From positions 1-64,000 of the forward strand of contig JARGOG010000007.1 of assembly GCA_029212785.1 (NCBI GenBank): a stretch of DNA of 64,000 nucleotides, written 5' to 3'. The position numbers were made by a program, and so were the translations under genes. This DNA comes from Thalassobaculaceae bacterium. GTDB taxonomy: Bacteria; Pseudomonadota; Alphaproteobacteria; Thalassobaculales; Thalassobaculaceae. The notes under the pieces were generated by a model. It was not told the origin of the DNA and did no database searches. It saw only the letters and a list, made by a program, of their open reading frames with translations. Of this stretch, positions 23,508-32,931 are shown piece by piece. Position 1 is the stretch's first letter. Every line of letters begins with the position of its first letter.

Positions 23508-24824
23508 CTACAGCGCCAGCACCCGGTTGATGATCTCCTGCGAGGCGCCGAGATAATTGGCGGGCTCCGCGGCCGCGTCCCAGTCCACCGGGGCGTCGGT
23601 GCGCTCGCGCAGCAGGTCGGTGATGGAGCGCCCGGTCGAGGGCGCGTCCAGGCAGGCCCGCTTGACCAGCGCCTGGGCCTCGACCTTGCCGACATGGGCG
23701 GCCAGCGCGGTCGTCACCGCCTCGGCCATGATCAATCCAGTATCGAGGTTGAGATTGGCCCGCATGCGCGCGGTATCGACCGTGAGGTCGCTGAACACCT
23801 CGCCCGCGATCCGCAGAGCCGCGGCCGTGCCCAGCACCATCTGCGGCAGGTTGATCCATTCCAGCGTCCATCCGGGACCGCCGCGCTCGTGCTCCTGGAT
23901 CGCCGCGTGATGCAGGCCGGAGATCGACGTGGCGTTGGAGCGCGCCAGGGTGACCAGCATCTCGACGCCGATCGGGTTTGCCTTCTGCGGCATGGCGCTG
24001 GATCCGCCGCCGGAGCCGGGCCGCACTTCGGCCACCTCATTCTGGCCCATCAGCAGCAGGTCGGCGCCGATCTTGCCCAGGGTGCCGGTTACCCCGGCGA
24101 GCCAGCCGCCGAGACCGAGGATGCCGTCGCGGCCGGTATGCCAGGGACTGTCGGCGCGCTCCAGTCCGAGCTCGTCGGCCAGGGTGTCGGCCACGTCCAT
24201 CCCCCCGTCGCCGAGTGCCGCCAGCGTGCCCGCCGCGCCACCGAACTGCACGACCAGCAGGTCTTCGCGCACCCAGTACAGGCGTTGACGGTGGCGTTTC
24301 AGCGGCGCCAGCCAGCCCGCGACTTTGGCGCCGAAACTGATCGGGATTGCCTGCTGGGTACGGGTTCGGCCGGCCATAACCGTATGACGGTGATCGTCGG
24401 CCAGGGTCGACAGCAGGGCGATCAGGGTATCCATCTGCCCCTTTACCCGATCGGTCGCGGCGGCGAGGCAGAGCAGCTGTGCGGTGTCGTAGATGTCCTG
24501 GCTGGTGGCACCGGCATGAACATAGTCGCGCGCGGCGGCACCGACCTCGGCCCGCAGCTGGCTGACCAGGGCAACGATCGGCACGCCGGCGGCCTTCATG
24601 CCGTCGCCGAGTTTCTCCATGTCGGGGAAGAATCCGGTCAGCGCGCTGTCGATCGTCTCGGCGGCGTCGGCGGGGATGATGCCGAGTTTCCCTTGGGCCC
24701 GGGCGAGCGCACGCTCGACCTCGACCATCGCCCGGGTGGTCGCCGCGTCATCGATCAGGGCGGCGATCTCCGGGTCCGACAGGAGCGGAGCCGTCAGGGC
24801 GGAGTCGAAGGCGGTAACGGGCAT
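23508..24824 (-). CDS. pcaB: 3-Carboxy-cis,cis-muconate cycloisomerase-like (PcaB) lyase
   Basis: 438 aa. ATG 24824 has AAGGA upstream. Aspartase/fumarase superfamily signature GGSSAMPQKANPI (about residues 270-283), with the AGATSQDIYDTAQ motif (about 95) and the GRTRTQQAIPI segment characteristic of PcaB/adenylosuccinate-lyase-like enzymes. PcaB lactonises 3-carboxy-cis,cis-muconate in the protocatechuate branch of the beta-ketoadipate pathway. No other pca genes lie nearby, so an orphan lyase acting on another succinate-type substrate is possible. Divergent from the GMC oxidoreductase gene. Confidence 0.82.
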   Translation of the reverse strand: MPVTAFDSALTAPLLSDPEIAALIDDAATTRAMVEVERALARAQGKLGIIPADAAETIDSALTGFFPDMEKLGDGMKAAGVPIVALVSQLRAEVGAAARDYVHAGATSQDIYDTAQLLCLAAATDRVKGQMDTLIALLSTLADDHRHTVMAGRTRTQQAIPISFGAKVAGWLAPLKRHRQRLYWVREDLLVVQFGGAAGTLAALGDGGMDVADTLADELGLERADSPWHTGRDGILGLGGWLAGVTGTLGKIGADLLLMGQNEVAEVRPGSGGGSSAMPQKANPIGVEMLVTLARSNATSISGLHHAAIQEHERGGPGWTLEWINLPQMVLGTAAALRIAGEVFSDLTVDTARMRANLNLDTGLIMAEAVTTALAAHVGKVEAQALVKRACLDAPSTGRSITDLLRERTDAPVDWDAAAEPANYLGASQEIINRVLAL

Positions 24825-24955
24825 GCCGGCAGTCCTTGATAGTGCATATTTCGGCAGCATAGCGCGGAGTGCTTGCCGGCTCGACAGATCGCCGCTGCCG
24901 TGCTCGCATTCCACGAAGCTGCACCCAGAGAAGGGCAGCATGGGAGGTATTGCTG

Positions 24956-26581
24956 ATGCAAGGTTCAGACTCCGCCGTGGGCGACGTCGATTTCATTATC
25001 GTGGGCGCCGGTTCGGCCGGTGCCGTTCTGGCGAACCGGCTGACCGAGAGCGGCCGCCACAAGGTTCTGCTGCTGGAAGCGGGGGCGGCGAGCCATCCCT
25101 ACAGCCGGATGCCGGCGAGCTTCGGGTTGCTGATCTCCGACCCGGCGGCCAACTGGTGCTACAAATCGACGCCGGAGGCGGCCACCGCCAATCGCGAGAT
25201 CTCGGTACCCCGGGGGAAGCTGCTCGGTGGCTCGTCGTCGATCAACGGCCTGGTCTACGTCCGCGGACAGCCGCTGGACTATGACACCTGGGCACAGCGC
25301 GGCAACCGCGGTTGGAGCTTCGACGACGTCCTGCCGATCTTCAAGCGGATGGAGAATTACGAGCATGGAGCCGACGACATGCGAGCCCAGGGCGGCCCGC
25401 TGCATGTCTGCGAATCCTACGATCAGAGTCCGCTCTACGAAGCGATCTTCCGGGCCGGGGAATCCATCGGCATCCGGCGGAACCCGGACTACAACGGCGC
25501 CGATCAGGAAGGGTTCGTGCGGACCCAGACCACGATCAAGAACGGCTTCCGACAAAGTACGGCGGTGGCCTATCTCGCGCCTGTCAGAAGCCGGCCGAAT
25601 CTGCGGATCGTCACCGGCGCCCTGGCGACCCGATTGATTCTGGAGGGCAAACGCTGCGTCGGTGTGGCCTACCGCATCGCCAACAGCGAAGAAGTCGAGG
25701 TCCGTGCCGGTCGCGAGGTCATCGTGTCCTGCGGCGGCGTCGCGGCACCGCAGCTCCTGGAACTTTCCGGCATCGGCCGACCCGACGTGCTGAAGCCGCT
25801 CGGCATCGAGGTGAAGCACGAACTGGCCGCGGTTGGCGAGAACCTGCGCGATCACATCAACGCCCGCATGGTCTGGCGCCTGAAGCAGCGCGGTGTCTCC
25901 TACAACGAGCGCATGGCCGGGCTGATCCCGCGCGGTTGGCAGTTCCTGCGCTACCTGGCGACACGGCGCGGGTTCATGGCGATGCCGTCGGCGCCGATCC
26001 TCGGGTTCCTGAAGACCCGCCAGGAACTGGAGACGCCGGATATCCAGGTCCATGTCATGCCCTATGTGATTCGCGACGCCACCCGGCGGCTGCTGCAGGA
26101 TTGGCCGGGTATGACGATGACCTGCTACCAGCTGCGCCCGGAAAGCCTCGGCTCGATCCATGTCCGTTCCGCCGATGCCCGCGACCATCCGGATATCCGC
26201 TTCAACTTCCTCTCCGACGCCCTGGACCGCCAGACCATGATCGATGGCCTGCGACTGGTCCGCAAAGTGGCCGAGGCGACGCCGATGGATCCGTTGCGCG
26301 GCGAGGAGGTCGAGCCGGGTACCGGGGCGACCAGCGACGCGGACCTGCTGAATCATGTCCGTAATACCGCCAACACCGCCTTCCACCCGGTCGGCACCTG
26401 CCGGATGGGGCCGGGCGAGGACTGCGTCGTCGACTCCCGCCTGAGGGTGCACGGCATTGCCGGATTGCGGGTTGCGGACGCGTCCATCATGCCGACCATG
26501 GTATCCGGTAACACCAACGCCGCGGCGATCATGATCGGCGAGAAAGCCTCCGATATGATCCGCGAAGATCATCCGAACTGA
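24956..26581 (+). CDS. GMC family FAD-dependent oxidoreductase (choline/alcohol dehydrogenase type)
   Basis: 541 aa from ATG 24956, with GGGAGG 8 nt upstream. GMC features: N-terminal VGAGSAGAVLANRL (FAD), PRGKLLGGSSSINGLVYVRG (signature 1), SCGGVAAPQLLELSGIG (signature 2), and the C-terminal catalytic FHPVGTCRMG His plus NTNAAAIMIGEKA. The family oxidises alcohols to aldehydes or ketones, passing electrons to O2 or quinones. First of four genes (GMC, MDR reductase, MaoC hydratase, VOC protein) in the same direction with gaps of 11 nt or less, so probably one operon. Confidence 0.92.
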   Translation: MQGSDSAVGDVDFIIVGAGSAGAVLANRLTESGRHKVLLLEAGAASHPYSRMPASFGLLISDPAANWCYKSTPEAATANREISVPRGKLLGGSSSINGLVYVRGQPLDYDTWAQRGNRGWSFDDVLPIFKRMENYEHGADDMRAQGGPLHVCESYDQSPLYEAIFRAGESIGIRRNPDYNGADQEGFVRTQTTIKNGFRQSTAVAYLAPVRSRPNLRIVTGALATRLILEGKRCVGVAYRIANSEEVEVRAGREVIVSCGGVAAPQLLELSGIGRPDVLKPLGIEVKHELAAVGENLRDHINARMVWRLKQRGVSYNERMAGLIPRGWQFLRYLATRRGFMAMPSAPILGFLKTRQELETPDIQVHVMPYVIRDATRRLLQDWPGMTMTCYQLRPESLGSIHVRSADARDHPDIRFNFLSDALDRQTMIDGLRLVRKVAEATPMDPLRGEEVEPGTGATSDADLLNHVRNTANTAFHPVGTCRMGPGEDCVVDSRLRVHGIAGLRVADASIMPTMVSGNTNAAAIMIGEKASDMIREDHPN

Positions 26582-26592
26582 AGGATCCAGCG

Positions 26593-27618
26593 ATGAAGAG
26601 CACTCAGATCCGCCTCGCGTCCCGGCCCAAGGGCGAGCCCGTGGCCGGCGACTTCGAGAAAATCGAGGTCGACTTGCCGGAGATTGGGGAGGGCCAGGTC
26701 GCGCTCCGCACGATCTATCTGTCGCTCGACCCGTATATGCGCGGCCGGATGAGCGATGCGCGGTCCTACGCCACGCCGGTGGCGATCGGCGGCGTGATCA
26801 CCGGTGGCACGGTCTGCCAGGTGATGGCGTCCAGGCACCCGAAATTCGTCGAGGGCGATTACGTGCTCTCGATGTCCGGATGGCAAAGCGCCGATGTGGT
26901 CGATGCCACGGGCCTGCGCAAGCTCGACCCCGCCGACGCGCCGATCTCCACTGCCGTCGGTGTGCTCGGCATGCCGGGTCTGACAGCCTATGTCGGCCTG
27001 CTGGATATCGGCCAGCCCAAGGAAGGCGAGACGGTGGTGGTCTCCGCCGCTTCGGGCGCCGTCGGCTCCGTCGTCGGCCAATTGGCGAAGATCAAGGGCG
27101 CCCGCGCCGTCGGCGTCGCCGGCTCGCCTGAGAAGGTGGCCTTCGTGACGGAGGAGCTCGGCTTCGACGCCTGCGTGTCGCACCGCTCCGAGACCCTGAA
27201 GGACGACCTGAAGGCGGTCTGCCCGAAGGGCGTGGACGTGTATTTCGAGAATGTCGGCGGCCCGACGCTGGACGCCGCCTTGTCGCAGATGAACCCGTTC
27301 GGCCGCATTCCGGTCTGCGGGATGATCTCGCTCTACAACGCCACCTCACTGGAGGGCGGGGCGAGCCGGGCCAGCCTGATGCGTCAGATCCTGACCGACC
27401 GGCTGCACATCCAGGGCTTCATCGTCACCGAGCGCTGGAACCGGTTCCCCGACTTCATCAAGGAGGTCGGCGGATACATCCGCTCCGGCGAGTTGAAGTA
27501 CCGAGAGGATATCGTCGAGGGGCTGGAAAAGGCGCCCGAGACCTTCGTTGGCTTGCTTAAGGGCGAGAATTTCGGGAAGCAGCTGATTAGGGTGTCCGAG
27601 GATCCGACCCTTGGCTAG
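26593..27618 (+). CDS. NADP-dependent medium-chain reductase (CurA/leukotriene-B4 type)
   Basis: 341 aa, zinc-independent MDR. IYLSLDPYMRGRM near residue 40 is diagnostic of the LTB4 dehydrogenase/CurA group; GMPGLTAYVGLLDIG and SAASGAVGSVVGQLAKIKG form the nucleotide-binding fold. These enzymes reduce the double bond of alpha,beta-unsaturated ketones or aldehydes with NADPH. It lies 11 nt after the GMC gene. Its end overlaps the MaoC gene by 8 nt. Confidence 0.9.
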   Translation: MKSTQIRLASRPKGEPVAGDFEKIEVDLPEIGEGQVALRTIYLSLDPYMRGRMSDARSYATPVAIGGVITGGTVCQVMASRHPKFVEGDYVLSMSGWQSADVVDATGLRKLDPADAPISTAVGVLGMPGLTAYVGLLDIGQPKEGETVVVSAASGAVGSVVGQLAKIKGARAVGVAGSPEKVAFVTEELGFDACVSHRSETLKDDLKAVCPKGVDVYFENVGGPTLDAALSQMNPFGRIPVCGMISLYNATSLEGGASRASLMRQILTDRLHIQGFIVTERWNRFPDFIKEVGGYIRSGELKYREDIVEGLEKAPETFVGLLKGENFGKQLIRVSEDPTLG

Positions 27619-28084
27619 TCCGCGGGTCTTCGAGACGGTCGCGGCATTCGAGGCCTGCATCGGCGAGGAGATCGGTGTCAGCGGCTGGGTCGAGATGGAG
27701 CAGGCGCGGATCGACCTCTTCGCCGAGGCGACCGAGGACCGCCAGTGGATCCATATCGACCGGCAGCGGGCGGCGGCGGAATCGCCTTTCGGCACCACCA
27801 TCGCGCATGGCTATCTGACCCTGTCGATGCTGCCGCGGATCACCGCCGAGGCGTTCGACCTGAAGCCACGCACGACGGGGATCAACTACGGGCTCGACAA
27901 GGTCCGTTTCGTCGCCCCGGTGCCGGCGGGGGCGCGTATTCGCGGCCGGGTCGCGCTCGACCAAATGGTGCGCCAGAAGCCCGACACGATCCGCGCGCAC
28001 TTCACCGTCACAGTGGAGATCGAGGGCGGCGAGAAGCCCGCCTGCGTCGCCCAGGCGATTGCGGTCTATATCGTGGCGGAGTAG
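27611..28084 (+). CDS. MaoC-like (R)-specific enoyl-CoA hydratase
   Basis: 157 aa, hot-dog fold. The catalytic Asp/His motif is visible as DRQWIHIDRQRA...FGTTIAHGYLTLSM (about residues 43-73). The start is a TTG at 27611 overlapping the preceding stop by 8 nt; no ATG lies early enough to keep the complete fold, so the TTG is preferred. It hydrates trans-2-enoyl-CoA to (R)-3-hydroxyacyl-CoA. Its position after a double-bond reductase supports a role in short unsaturated acyl metabolism. Confidence 0.85.
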   Translation: MASPRVFETVAAFEACIGEEIGVSGWVEMEQARIDLFAEATEDRQWIHIDRQRAAAESPFGTTIAHGYLTLSMLPRITAEAFDLKPRTTGINYGLDKVRFVAPVPAGARIRGRVALDQMVRQKPDTIRAHFTVTVEIEGGEKPACVAQAIAVYIVAE

Positions 28085-28090
28085 GCGGTG

Positions 28091-28483
28091 ATGAGCCTGA
28101 AGGACATCCACAATCTCGACTATACCGTCCTGCTCTGCACCGACATGGCGGCGACCCGACGGTTCTACGAGGAGGTGATGGGCTTCGCGGTGGAAACCGA
28201 CACGCCGAGCTGGGTGAGTTTCCGTGTCGGCGGCACGCTGCTGACTCTGCGTCCGCGGGACGGCATGCCGATCTGGCAGGACGGGCCGGTGGCCGAGGGG
28301 GCGGCATCGGTGCAGCTTGCCTTCCGAGTGCCGCCACCGGCGGTCGATGCCTGCTATCGGGAACTCGTGGACCAGGGCGTGGCAATCGTGCGCGAGCCGA
28401 CCGACCTGCCGAGCTGGCGCCATCGCACGCTGTTCTTCCGGGATCCGGAGAACAACGTCATCGAGATCTATGCTGAATATTGA
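28091..28483 (+). CDS. VOC (glyoxalase/bleomycin resistance) family protein
   Basis: 130 aa from ATG 28091 (GTG 28088 is adjacent). Two beta-alpha-beta-beta-beta repeats: YTVLLCTDMAATRRFYEEVMG at the start of the first and LAFRVPPPAVDACYRELVDQG at the second, ending in the typical FFRDPENNVIEIYAEY with the metal-binding Glu. The family covers metal-dependent isomerases, dioxygenases and binding proteins; no specific reaction can be assigned. Last gene of the GMC operon, followed by a strong hairpin. Confidence 0.85.
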   Translation: MSLKDIHNLDYTVLLCTDMAATRRFYEEVMGFAVETDTPSWVSFRVGGTLLTLRPRDGMPIWQDGPVAEGAASVQLAFRVPPPAVDACYRELVDQGVAIVREPTDLPSWRHRTLFFRDPENNVIEIYAEY

Positions 28484-28511
28484 ACGCGCGCTGCGGGGCT
28501 GACTGAAACCA

Positions 28512-28540
28512 AGAAGGCCGCACGCGTGGTGCGGCCTTCT
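28512..28540. terminator. Strong hairpin terminator between convergent genes
   Basis: AGAAGGCCGCAC (28512-28523), 5-nt loop, GTGCGGCCTTCT (28529-28540): a perfect 12-bp stem between the VOC gene (plus) and csbD (minus). The ends are only modestly T-rich on either strand, but position and symmetry fit a bidirectional terminator. Confidence 0.75.
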
Positions 28541-28560
28541 GACGTCTTGGCGCAGGCCGA

Positions 28561-28758
28561 TCAGAGCGTGTCGGCCCAGTCGTGCACGGCCTGTTTCGCT
28601 TCCTCGCGGGTCTTGCCGTAGCGCTGCTGGATCAGGCCTTCCAGCTCGGTCTGCTTGCCTTCGATCTTGTCCAGGTCGTCGTTGGTGAGGTCGCCCCACT
28701 GCTGTTGGGCCTTACCCTTGAACGACTTCCAGTTGCCTTCGATTTGATCCCAGTTCAT
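28561..28758 (-). CDS. CsbD family general-stress protein
   Basis: 65 aa. Matches the CsbD family from its first residues (MNWDQIEGNWKSFKGKAQQQ) through WGDLTNDDLDKIEG and LIQQRYGKTREEAK. These small, charged, helical, soluble proteins are induced by stress or stationary phase in many bacteria; the molecular role is unsettled. Length is typical. Divergent from a small Pro-rich gene across a 179-bp gap in which no other element was identified. Confidence 0.92.
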   Translation of the reverse strand: MNWDQIEGNWKSFKGKAQQQWGDLTNDDLDKIEGKQTELEGLIQQRYGKTREEAKQAVHDWADTL

Positions 28759-28937
28759 GGCGTCTGCCTCGATAAGGTTGGGGGATGCCGGTCAAACGCC
28801 TCCCTGGCGGCGAGGTTCCCAACAACCGTAACTGACGCCAGTGATTTCGGCCGGCGTCCCGGAACCGTAGATTTCCGGGAACCGCCTGCGCGTTGCGTCG
28901 TTTCTTCGATCAGACGCAACCGCACGAGGAAGCACCC

Positions 28938-29093
28938 ATGGCCGATAAGTCGAACCCGCCGGAGCATCCTGTCGATCCGTTGCAGCCGGGCTCGGTCCCG
29001 TTCTCGAAGCCGCCGCGCCCCAAGGCGCCGGACGCGGCCGGGGCGGACCATGAGGAGAATCACAAGGACAAGAAACCGCCGATCGAGCGGTAA
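28938..29093 (+). CDS. Small Pro/Lys-rich hypothetical protein
   Basis: 51 aa from ATG 28938, with GAGGA 7 nt upstream. Highly hydrophilic and disordered in character (PPEHPVDPLQPGS, SKPPRPKAPDAAG, HKDKKPPIER), with no membrane span, Cys or recognised domain. Evidence for it is the RBS, coding-like composition and a downstream hairpin terminator. Proximity to csbD hints at a stress-related small protein, but this is only a guess. Confidence 0.6.
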   Translation: MADKSNPPEHPVDPLQPGSVPFSKPPRPKAPDAAGADHEENHKDKKPPIER

Positions 29094-29136
29094 TCCGAGC
29101 GGTAACCACGGAAACCATGATCTGCCGAAGGGCGAC

Positions 29137-29163
29137 GTGCCGGCGTATCTCCCACGCCGGCAC
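29137..29163. terminator. Rho-independent terminator of the small Pro-rich gene
   Basis: GTGCCGGCGT (29137-29146), 7-nt loop, ACGCCGGCAC (29154-29163): a perfect 10-bp stem followed by TTCCTGTTT. Lies between the plus-strand 51-aa gene and the minus-strand OYE gene. Confidence 0.7.
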
Positions 29164-29181
29164 TTCCTGTTTGCGGACCCT

Positions 29182-30339
29182 TTATTCGGCCGCCTGATCG
29201 CGGGCATAGGCGCGCAGGCCCTTGTCCCACTTCTCCAACCACCAGGCGTACTGGTGCGGCCACTTCTCGAAATCGGGATCGATGTCGAAATGCTGGACGG
29301 CGTGCAGCGGCCAGAACGGGTCGACCAGCGCTTGCCGGCCGATGGCGATCAGGTCCGCGCGCTCCTCCTGCAGGATCTGCTCGGCCAGGTCGGGCTCGCG
29401 GATCAGCCCGACCGCCATGGTCTGGATGCCGACTTCCTTCTTGATGCGCTCGGCGAAGGGCACCTGATAGCCGGGGCCGCGCTTCAGGTTGGCGTTGGTG
29501 GCGCCCTTCGGCGAGTTGCCGCCCGACGAGCAGTCGATCACGTCGACCCCACGCTCCTTCAGCGCCTTGGCCAGCACCACGCTCTCGTCCATCTCCCAGC
29601 CGCCGTCCATGCCGTCGACCGAGGAGATCCGCACGAAGAGCGGCTTGTCGGCGGGCCAGGCGGCGCGCACCGCCTCGGCGACCTCCAGCGGGAAGCGCAT
29701 GCGTCCCTCCAGGTCGCCGCCAAAGCTGTCGTTGCGTTTGTTCGACAGCGGCGACAGGAAGGTCTGCAGCAGATAGCCGTGGGCCATGTGGATCTCGACG
29801 ATCTCGAACCCGGCGTCCAACGCGCGCTTGGCGGCGTCGGCGAAGTCCTGTTTGGTCTGCTTGAGGTCGGCATCGTCCATCATCTTCGGCGTCAGCCAGC
29901 CGTCCGATAGGGGCAGGTCCGAGGGGCCGTAGGGGGTCCACTGCTTGTCGCCCTGGGCGATCTCCTTCGGGCCGACCGGACCGCCACCCTCCCAGGGGCG
30001 TTGCGTCGAGGCCTTGCGGCCGCCATGGCCGATCTGCACCGCAGGGATCGAGCGCTGCTGGCGGATGAAATCGGTCAACGGGCGGAAGCCGTCGACCTGC
30101 GCCTGGTTGTACAGGCCGGGGCAGCCGTTGGTGATGCGGCCGCGCTCCGACACGCCGGTTGCCTCGACGATCACCGCGGCGGCGCCGCCCATGGCGAATT
30201 TTCCGTAGTGGACGAGGTGATAGGTGTTCGGCACGCCGTCGATGGCGGAATACTGATCCATCGGCGAGATGACGATGCGGTTGTTCAGGGTCGTCGACTT
30301 GATGGTCAGCGGCTCGAACAGGCGCGGCGATGCGGTCAT
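29182..30339 (-). CDS. NADH:flavin oxidoreductase, Old Yellow Enzyme (YqjM-like)
   Basis: 385 aa from ATG 30339, preceded by GGGAGGAG. TIM-barrel FMN enzyme: N-terminal LFEPLTIKSTTLNNRIVISPM, QIGHGGRKAS (substrate-binding His region), AHGYLLQTFLSPLSNKRNDSFGG signature, and the C-terminal ADLIAIGRQALVDPFWP phosphate-binding segment. Reduces activated C=C bonds (enones, maleimides, nitro compounds) with NAD(P)H. The YqjM-like class is inferred from the residues around HGGRK. Divergent from the thiolase operon over 186 bp. Confidence 0.93.
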   Translation of the reverse strand: MTASPRLFEPLTIKSTTLNNRIVISPMDQYSAIDGVPNTYHLVHYGKFAMGGAAAVIVEATGVSERGRITNGCPGLYNQAQVDGFRPLTDFIRQQRSIPAVQIGHGGRKASTQRPWEGGGPVGPKEIAQGDKQWTPYGPSDLPLSDGWLTPKMMDDADLKQTKQDFADAAKRALDAGFEIVEIHMAHGYLLQTFLSPLSNKRNDSFGGDLEGRMRFPLEVAEAVRAAWPADKPLFVRISSVDGMDGGWEMDESVVLAKALKERGVDVIDCSSGGNSPKGATNANLKRGPGYQVPFAERIKKEVGIQTMAVGLIREPDLAEQILQEERADLIAIGRQALVDPFWPLHAVQHFDIDPDFEKWPHQYAWWLEKWDKGLRAYARDQAAE

Positions 30340-30525
30340 GGAACTCCTCCCGGTAGCTTTTTCACCGCGAAGGAGACCGCTTCGCAGCGGCGATGACAAG
30401 GGCACCATTGGCGGTGCCGCGGAACGAACGTGGTTCCCGTCGCGGCACGGTCCTGCTATCGATGCTGCAACCATATCGCGGCACCATCTATCGGCGTCGA
30501 CGGAACAAACAGCAGGGAGGGCCTC

Positions 30526-31707
30526 ATGCGCGAGGCGGTCATCGTGTCCACAGCCCGGACGCCGATTGGCAAGGCGTTTCGGGGCGCGTTCAACAACACC
30601 CATGGTGCCGTACTCGCCGGTCACGCGATCCACCACGCCGTCGCCCGCTCCGGTCTGGATCCGGCCGAAATCGAGGATGCGATCATCGGTTGCGGCCTGC
30701 CCGAAGCGGCGACCGGGCAAAACATCGCCCGCCTTTCCGCGATACGCGCCGGACTGCCGATCACGACGGGCGGGACGACGGTGAACCGGTTCTGCAGTTC
30801 CGGCCTGCAGACCATCTCGATGGCGGCCCAGCGGGTCATCGTCGACGGCGTGCCGGCCATGGTCGCCGGCGGGGTGGAGTCGATCAGCCTGACCCAGGCC
30901 AACCTGAACAAGACCCACCTGACCGAGAGCTGGCTCCTGGAGCACAAGCCGGCGCTGTGGATGTCGATGATCGAGACCGCCGATATCGTCGCCACCCGCT
31001 ACGGCGTCAGCCGCGAGGCGCAGGACGAATACGCCGCCGAGAGCCAGCGGCGAACGGCTGCCGCCCAGGCCGAGGGCCGGGTTTCGGAGGAGATCGTGCC
31101 GCTGGAAAGCACCATGCTGGTCAAGGATAAGGAGACCGGCGAGGTCAGCGAGCGGACGGTGACGCTGGAGAAGGACGAGGGCAACCGGCCGTCGACCACT
31201 CTGGAAGGGCTGTCGGGGCTGGAACCGGTGCGGGGGCCGGACCAGTTCATCACCGCCGGCAATGCCAGCCAGCTTTCCGATGGGGCGTCGGCCTGCGTGA
31301 TCATGGATTCCAAGGAGGCGGAAAAGCGCAACATCGAGCCGCTCGGCATCTATCGCGGTCTCGCCGTCGCCGGCTGCGAACCGGACGAGATGGGCATAGG
31401 CCCGGTCTTCGCCGTGCCGCGCCTGCTGGAGCGCGCCGGCCTGAAAATCGACGACATCGACCTCTGGGAGCTCAACGAGGCCTTCGCCAGCCAGGTCCTG
31501 TACTGCCGCGACACGCTCGGCATCCCGAACGACAAACTGAACGTGAACGGCGGATCGATCTCCATCGGCCACCCCTACGGCATGAGCGGTGCGCGCATGG
31601 TCGGCCACGCGCTGATCGAGGGTAAGCGGCGCGGCGCGAAATTTGTCGTCACCACCATGTGCGTCGGCGGCGGCCAGGGCGTGGCCGGCCTGTTCGAAGT
31701 CGCCTGA
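30526..31707 (+). CDS. Acetyl-CoA C-acyltransferase (thiolase)
   Basis: 393 aa from ATG 30526, with GGGAGG upstream. All thiolase hallmarks are present: nucleophilic Cys90 in [32 protein letters not shown] (active-site His) and the C-terminal MCVGGGQG (second Cys). It cleaves 3-ketoacyl-CoA, or condenses acetyl-CoA, in the cytoplasm. First gene of a run with three acyl-CoA dehydrogenases, so the degradative direction (beta-oxidation) is most likely. Confidence 0.94.
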   Translation: MREAVIVSTARTPIGKAFRGAFNNTHGAVLAGHAIHHAVARSGLDPAEIEDAIIGCGLPEAATGQNIARLSAIRAGLPITTGGTTVNRFCSSGLQTISMAAQRVIVDGVPAMVAGGVESISLTQANLNKTHLTESWLLEHKPALWMSMIETADIVATRYGVSREAQDEYAAESQRRTAAAQAEGRVSEEIVPLESTMLVKDKETGEVSERTVTLEKDEGNRPSTTLEGLSGLEPVRGPDQFITAGNASQLSDGASACVIMDSKEAEKRNIEPLGIYRGLAVAGCEPDEMGIGPVFAVPRLLERAGLKIDDIDLWELNEAFASQVLYCRDTLGIPNDKLNVNGGSISIGHPYGMSGARMVGHALIEGKRRGAKFVVTTMCVGGGQGVAGLFEVA

Positions 31708-31731
31708 TATCTGGGAACGAGGAGACCGGTC

Positions 31732-32931
31732 ATGGACGTGGTTCTGTCGCCCGAAGAAGAGGCCTTCCGTCAGGATGTGATGGCGTTTCTCAAGGAGAAG
31801 CTGCCCGCCGATATCGCCGAGAAGACCGGGAACGGGTTCCGGATCTCCAAGGATGATCACGTGCGTTGGCAGAAGATCCTGCACGAGAAGGGCTGGATCG
31901 CCCCGAACTGGCCGGTCGAGCATGGCGGCACCGGCTGGACGCCGATGCAGAAGCACATCTTCGACGAAGAATGCGCGCTGGCCGGGGCGCCGATGGTGAT
32001 CCCGTTCGGTGTCACCATGGTCGCCCCGGTGATCATGAAGTTCGGCAACCAGACGCAGAAGGACCGGTTCCTGCCGCGCATCCACAGTTCCGAGGACTGG
32101 TGGTGCCAGGGCTATTCCGAGCCCGGCTCCGGCTCCGACCTCGCCTCGCTGCGCACCAAGGCGGTGCTCGACGGCGATCACTACGTCGTCAGCGGCCAGA
32201 AGACCTGGACCACGCTGGCCCAGCACGCCGACTGGATGTTCACCCTGGTGCGCACGTCCGATGCCGGCAAGCCGCAGGAGGGCATCACCTTCCTGCTGAT
32301 CGACATGAAGAGCCCCGGCATCAGCGTCCATCCGATCACCACGATCGACGGCAGCGCCGAGATCAACAGCGTGTTCCTCGAGGACGTGCGGGTGCCGGTG
32401 GAGAACCGGATCGGCGAGGAGGGCAAGGGCTGGACCTACGCCAAGTATCTGCTCGGCCATGAGCGCACCAGCATCGCCGCGGTCGGGCGGTCCAAGGCGC
32501 AGCTCCGCAAGCTGAAGGGCATCGCCCGCACCGAACTGGCCGGCGGCAAGCCGATCATCGAGGACCCGGACTACGCTCGCCGCCTCGCGCAGATTGAGAT
32601 CGACCTGCTGTCGCTGGAAAGTCTGGTGCTGCGTACCCTCTATGCGGAGAGCGAGGGTCGTCCCGTCGGCGCCGAGCCGTCCTTTCTGAAGATCAAGGGC
32701 ACCCAGATCCAGCAGGGTCTGACCGACCTGCTGATGGAGGCGATCGGCCCCTACGCGGCGCCGTTCCAGCCGGAGGCGTTCCGCGACGATGGCTGGAACG
32801 AGGAACCGGTCGGCCCGGATTACGGCCCGGCGCTGGCGCCGCTGTATTTCAACTGGCGCAAGGCCTCGATCTACGGCGGGTCGAACGAGATCCAGAAGAA
32901 CATCCTGGCGAAGATGGTGCTCGGCCTATGA
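31732..32931 (+). CDS. Acyl-CoA dehydrogenase family protein, probable alpha-type subunit
   Basis: 399 aa. ACAD fold with GYSEPGSGSDLASLRTKA (FAD/substrate loop), KTWTTLAQHADWMF and C-terminal [21 protein letters not shown]. The MCAD-type catalytic Glu position in IYxG is Gly here, as in many two-subunit FadE enzymes, so the base must lie elsewhere. It overlaps the next, shorter ACAD by 4 nt. That arrangement parallels the alpha2beta2 FadE pairs of actinobacterial steroid degradation (established for those; inferred here). Oxidises acyl-CoA to 2-enoyl-CoA via FAD and ETF. Confidence 0.92.
   Translation: MDVVLSPEEEAFRQDVMAFLKEKLPADIAEKTGNGFRISKDDHVRWQKILHEKGWIAPNWPVEHGGTGWTPMQKHIFDEECALAGAPMVIPFGVTMVAPVIMKFGNQTQKDRFLPRIHSSEDWWCQGYSEPGSGSDLASLRTKAVLDGDHYVVSGQKTWTTLAQHADWMFTLVRTSDAGKPQEGITFLLIDMKSPGISVHPITTIDGSAEINSVFLEDVRVPVENRIGEEGKGWTYAKYLLGHERTSIAAVGRSKAQLRKLKGIARTELAGGKPIIEDPDYARRLAQIEIDLLSLESLVLRTLYAESEGRPVGAEPSFLKIKGTQIQQGLTDLLMEAIGPYAAPFQPEAFRDDGWNEEPVGPDYGPALAPLYFNWRKASIYGGSNEIQKNILAKMVLGL

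Noticed and set aside
23508-24824. Adenylosuccinate or argininosuccinate lyase
   Set aside because: The superfamily signature is shared, but the TRTQQAIPI region and about 440-aa length fit PcaB-type better; no purine or arginine genes are adjacent.
30340-32460. Upstream extension of the OYE frame to about 1090 aa
   Set aside because: The extension is antisense to thiolase and acyl-CoA dehydrogenase; ATG 30339 has a strong GGGAGGAG site.
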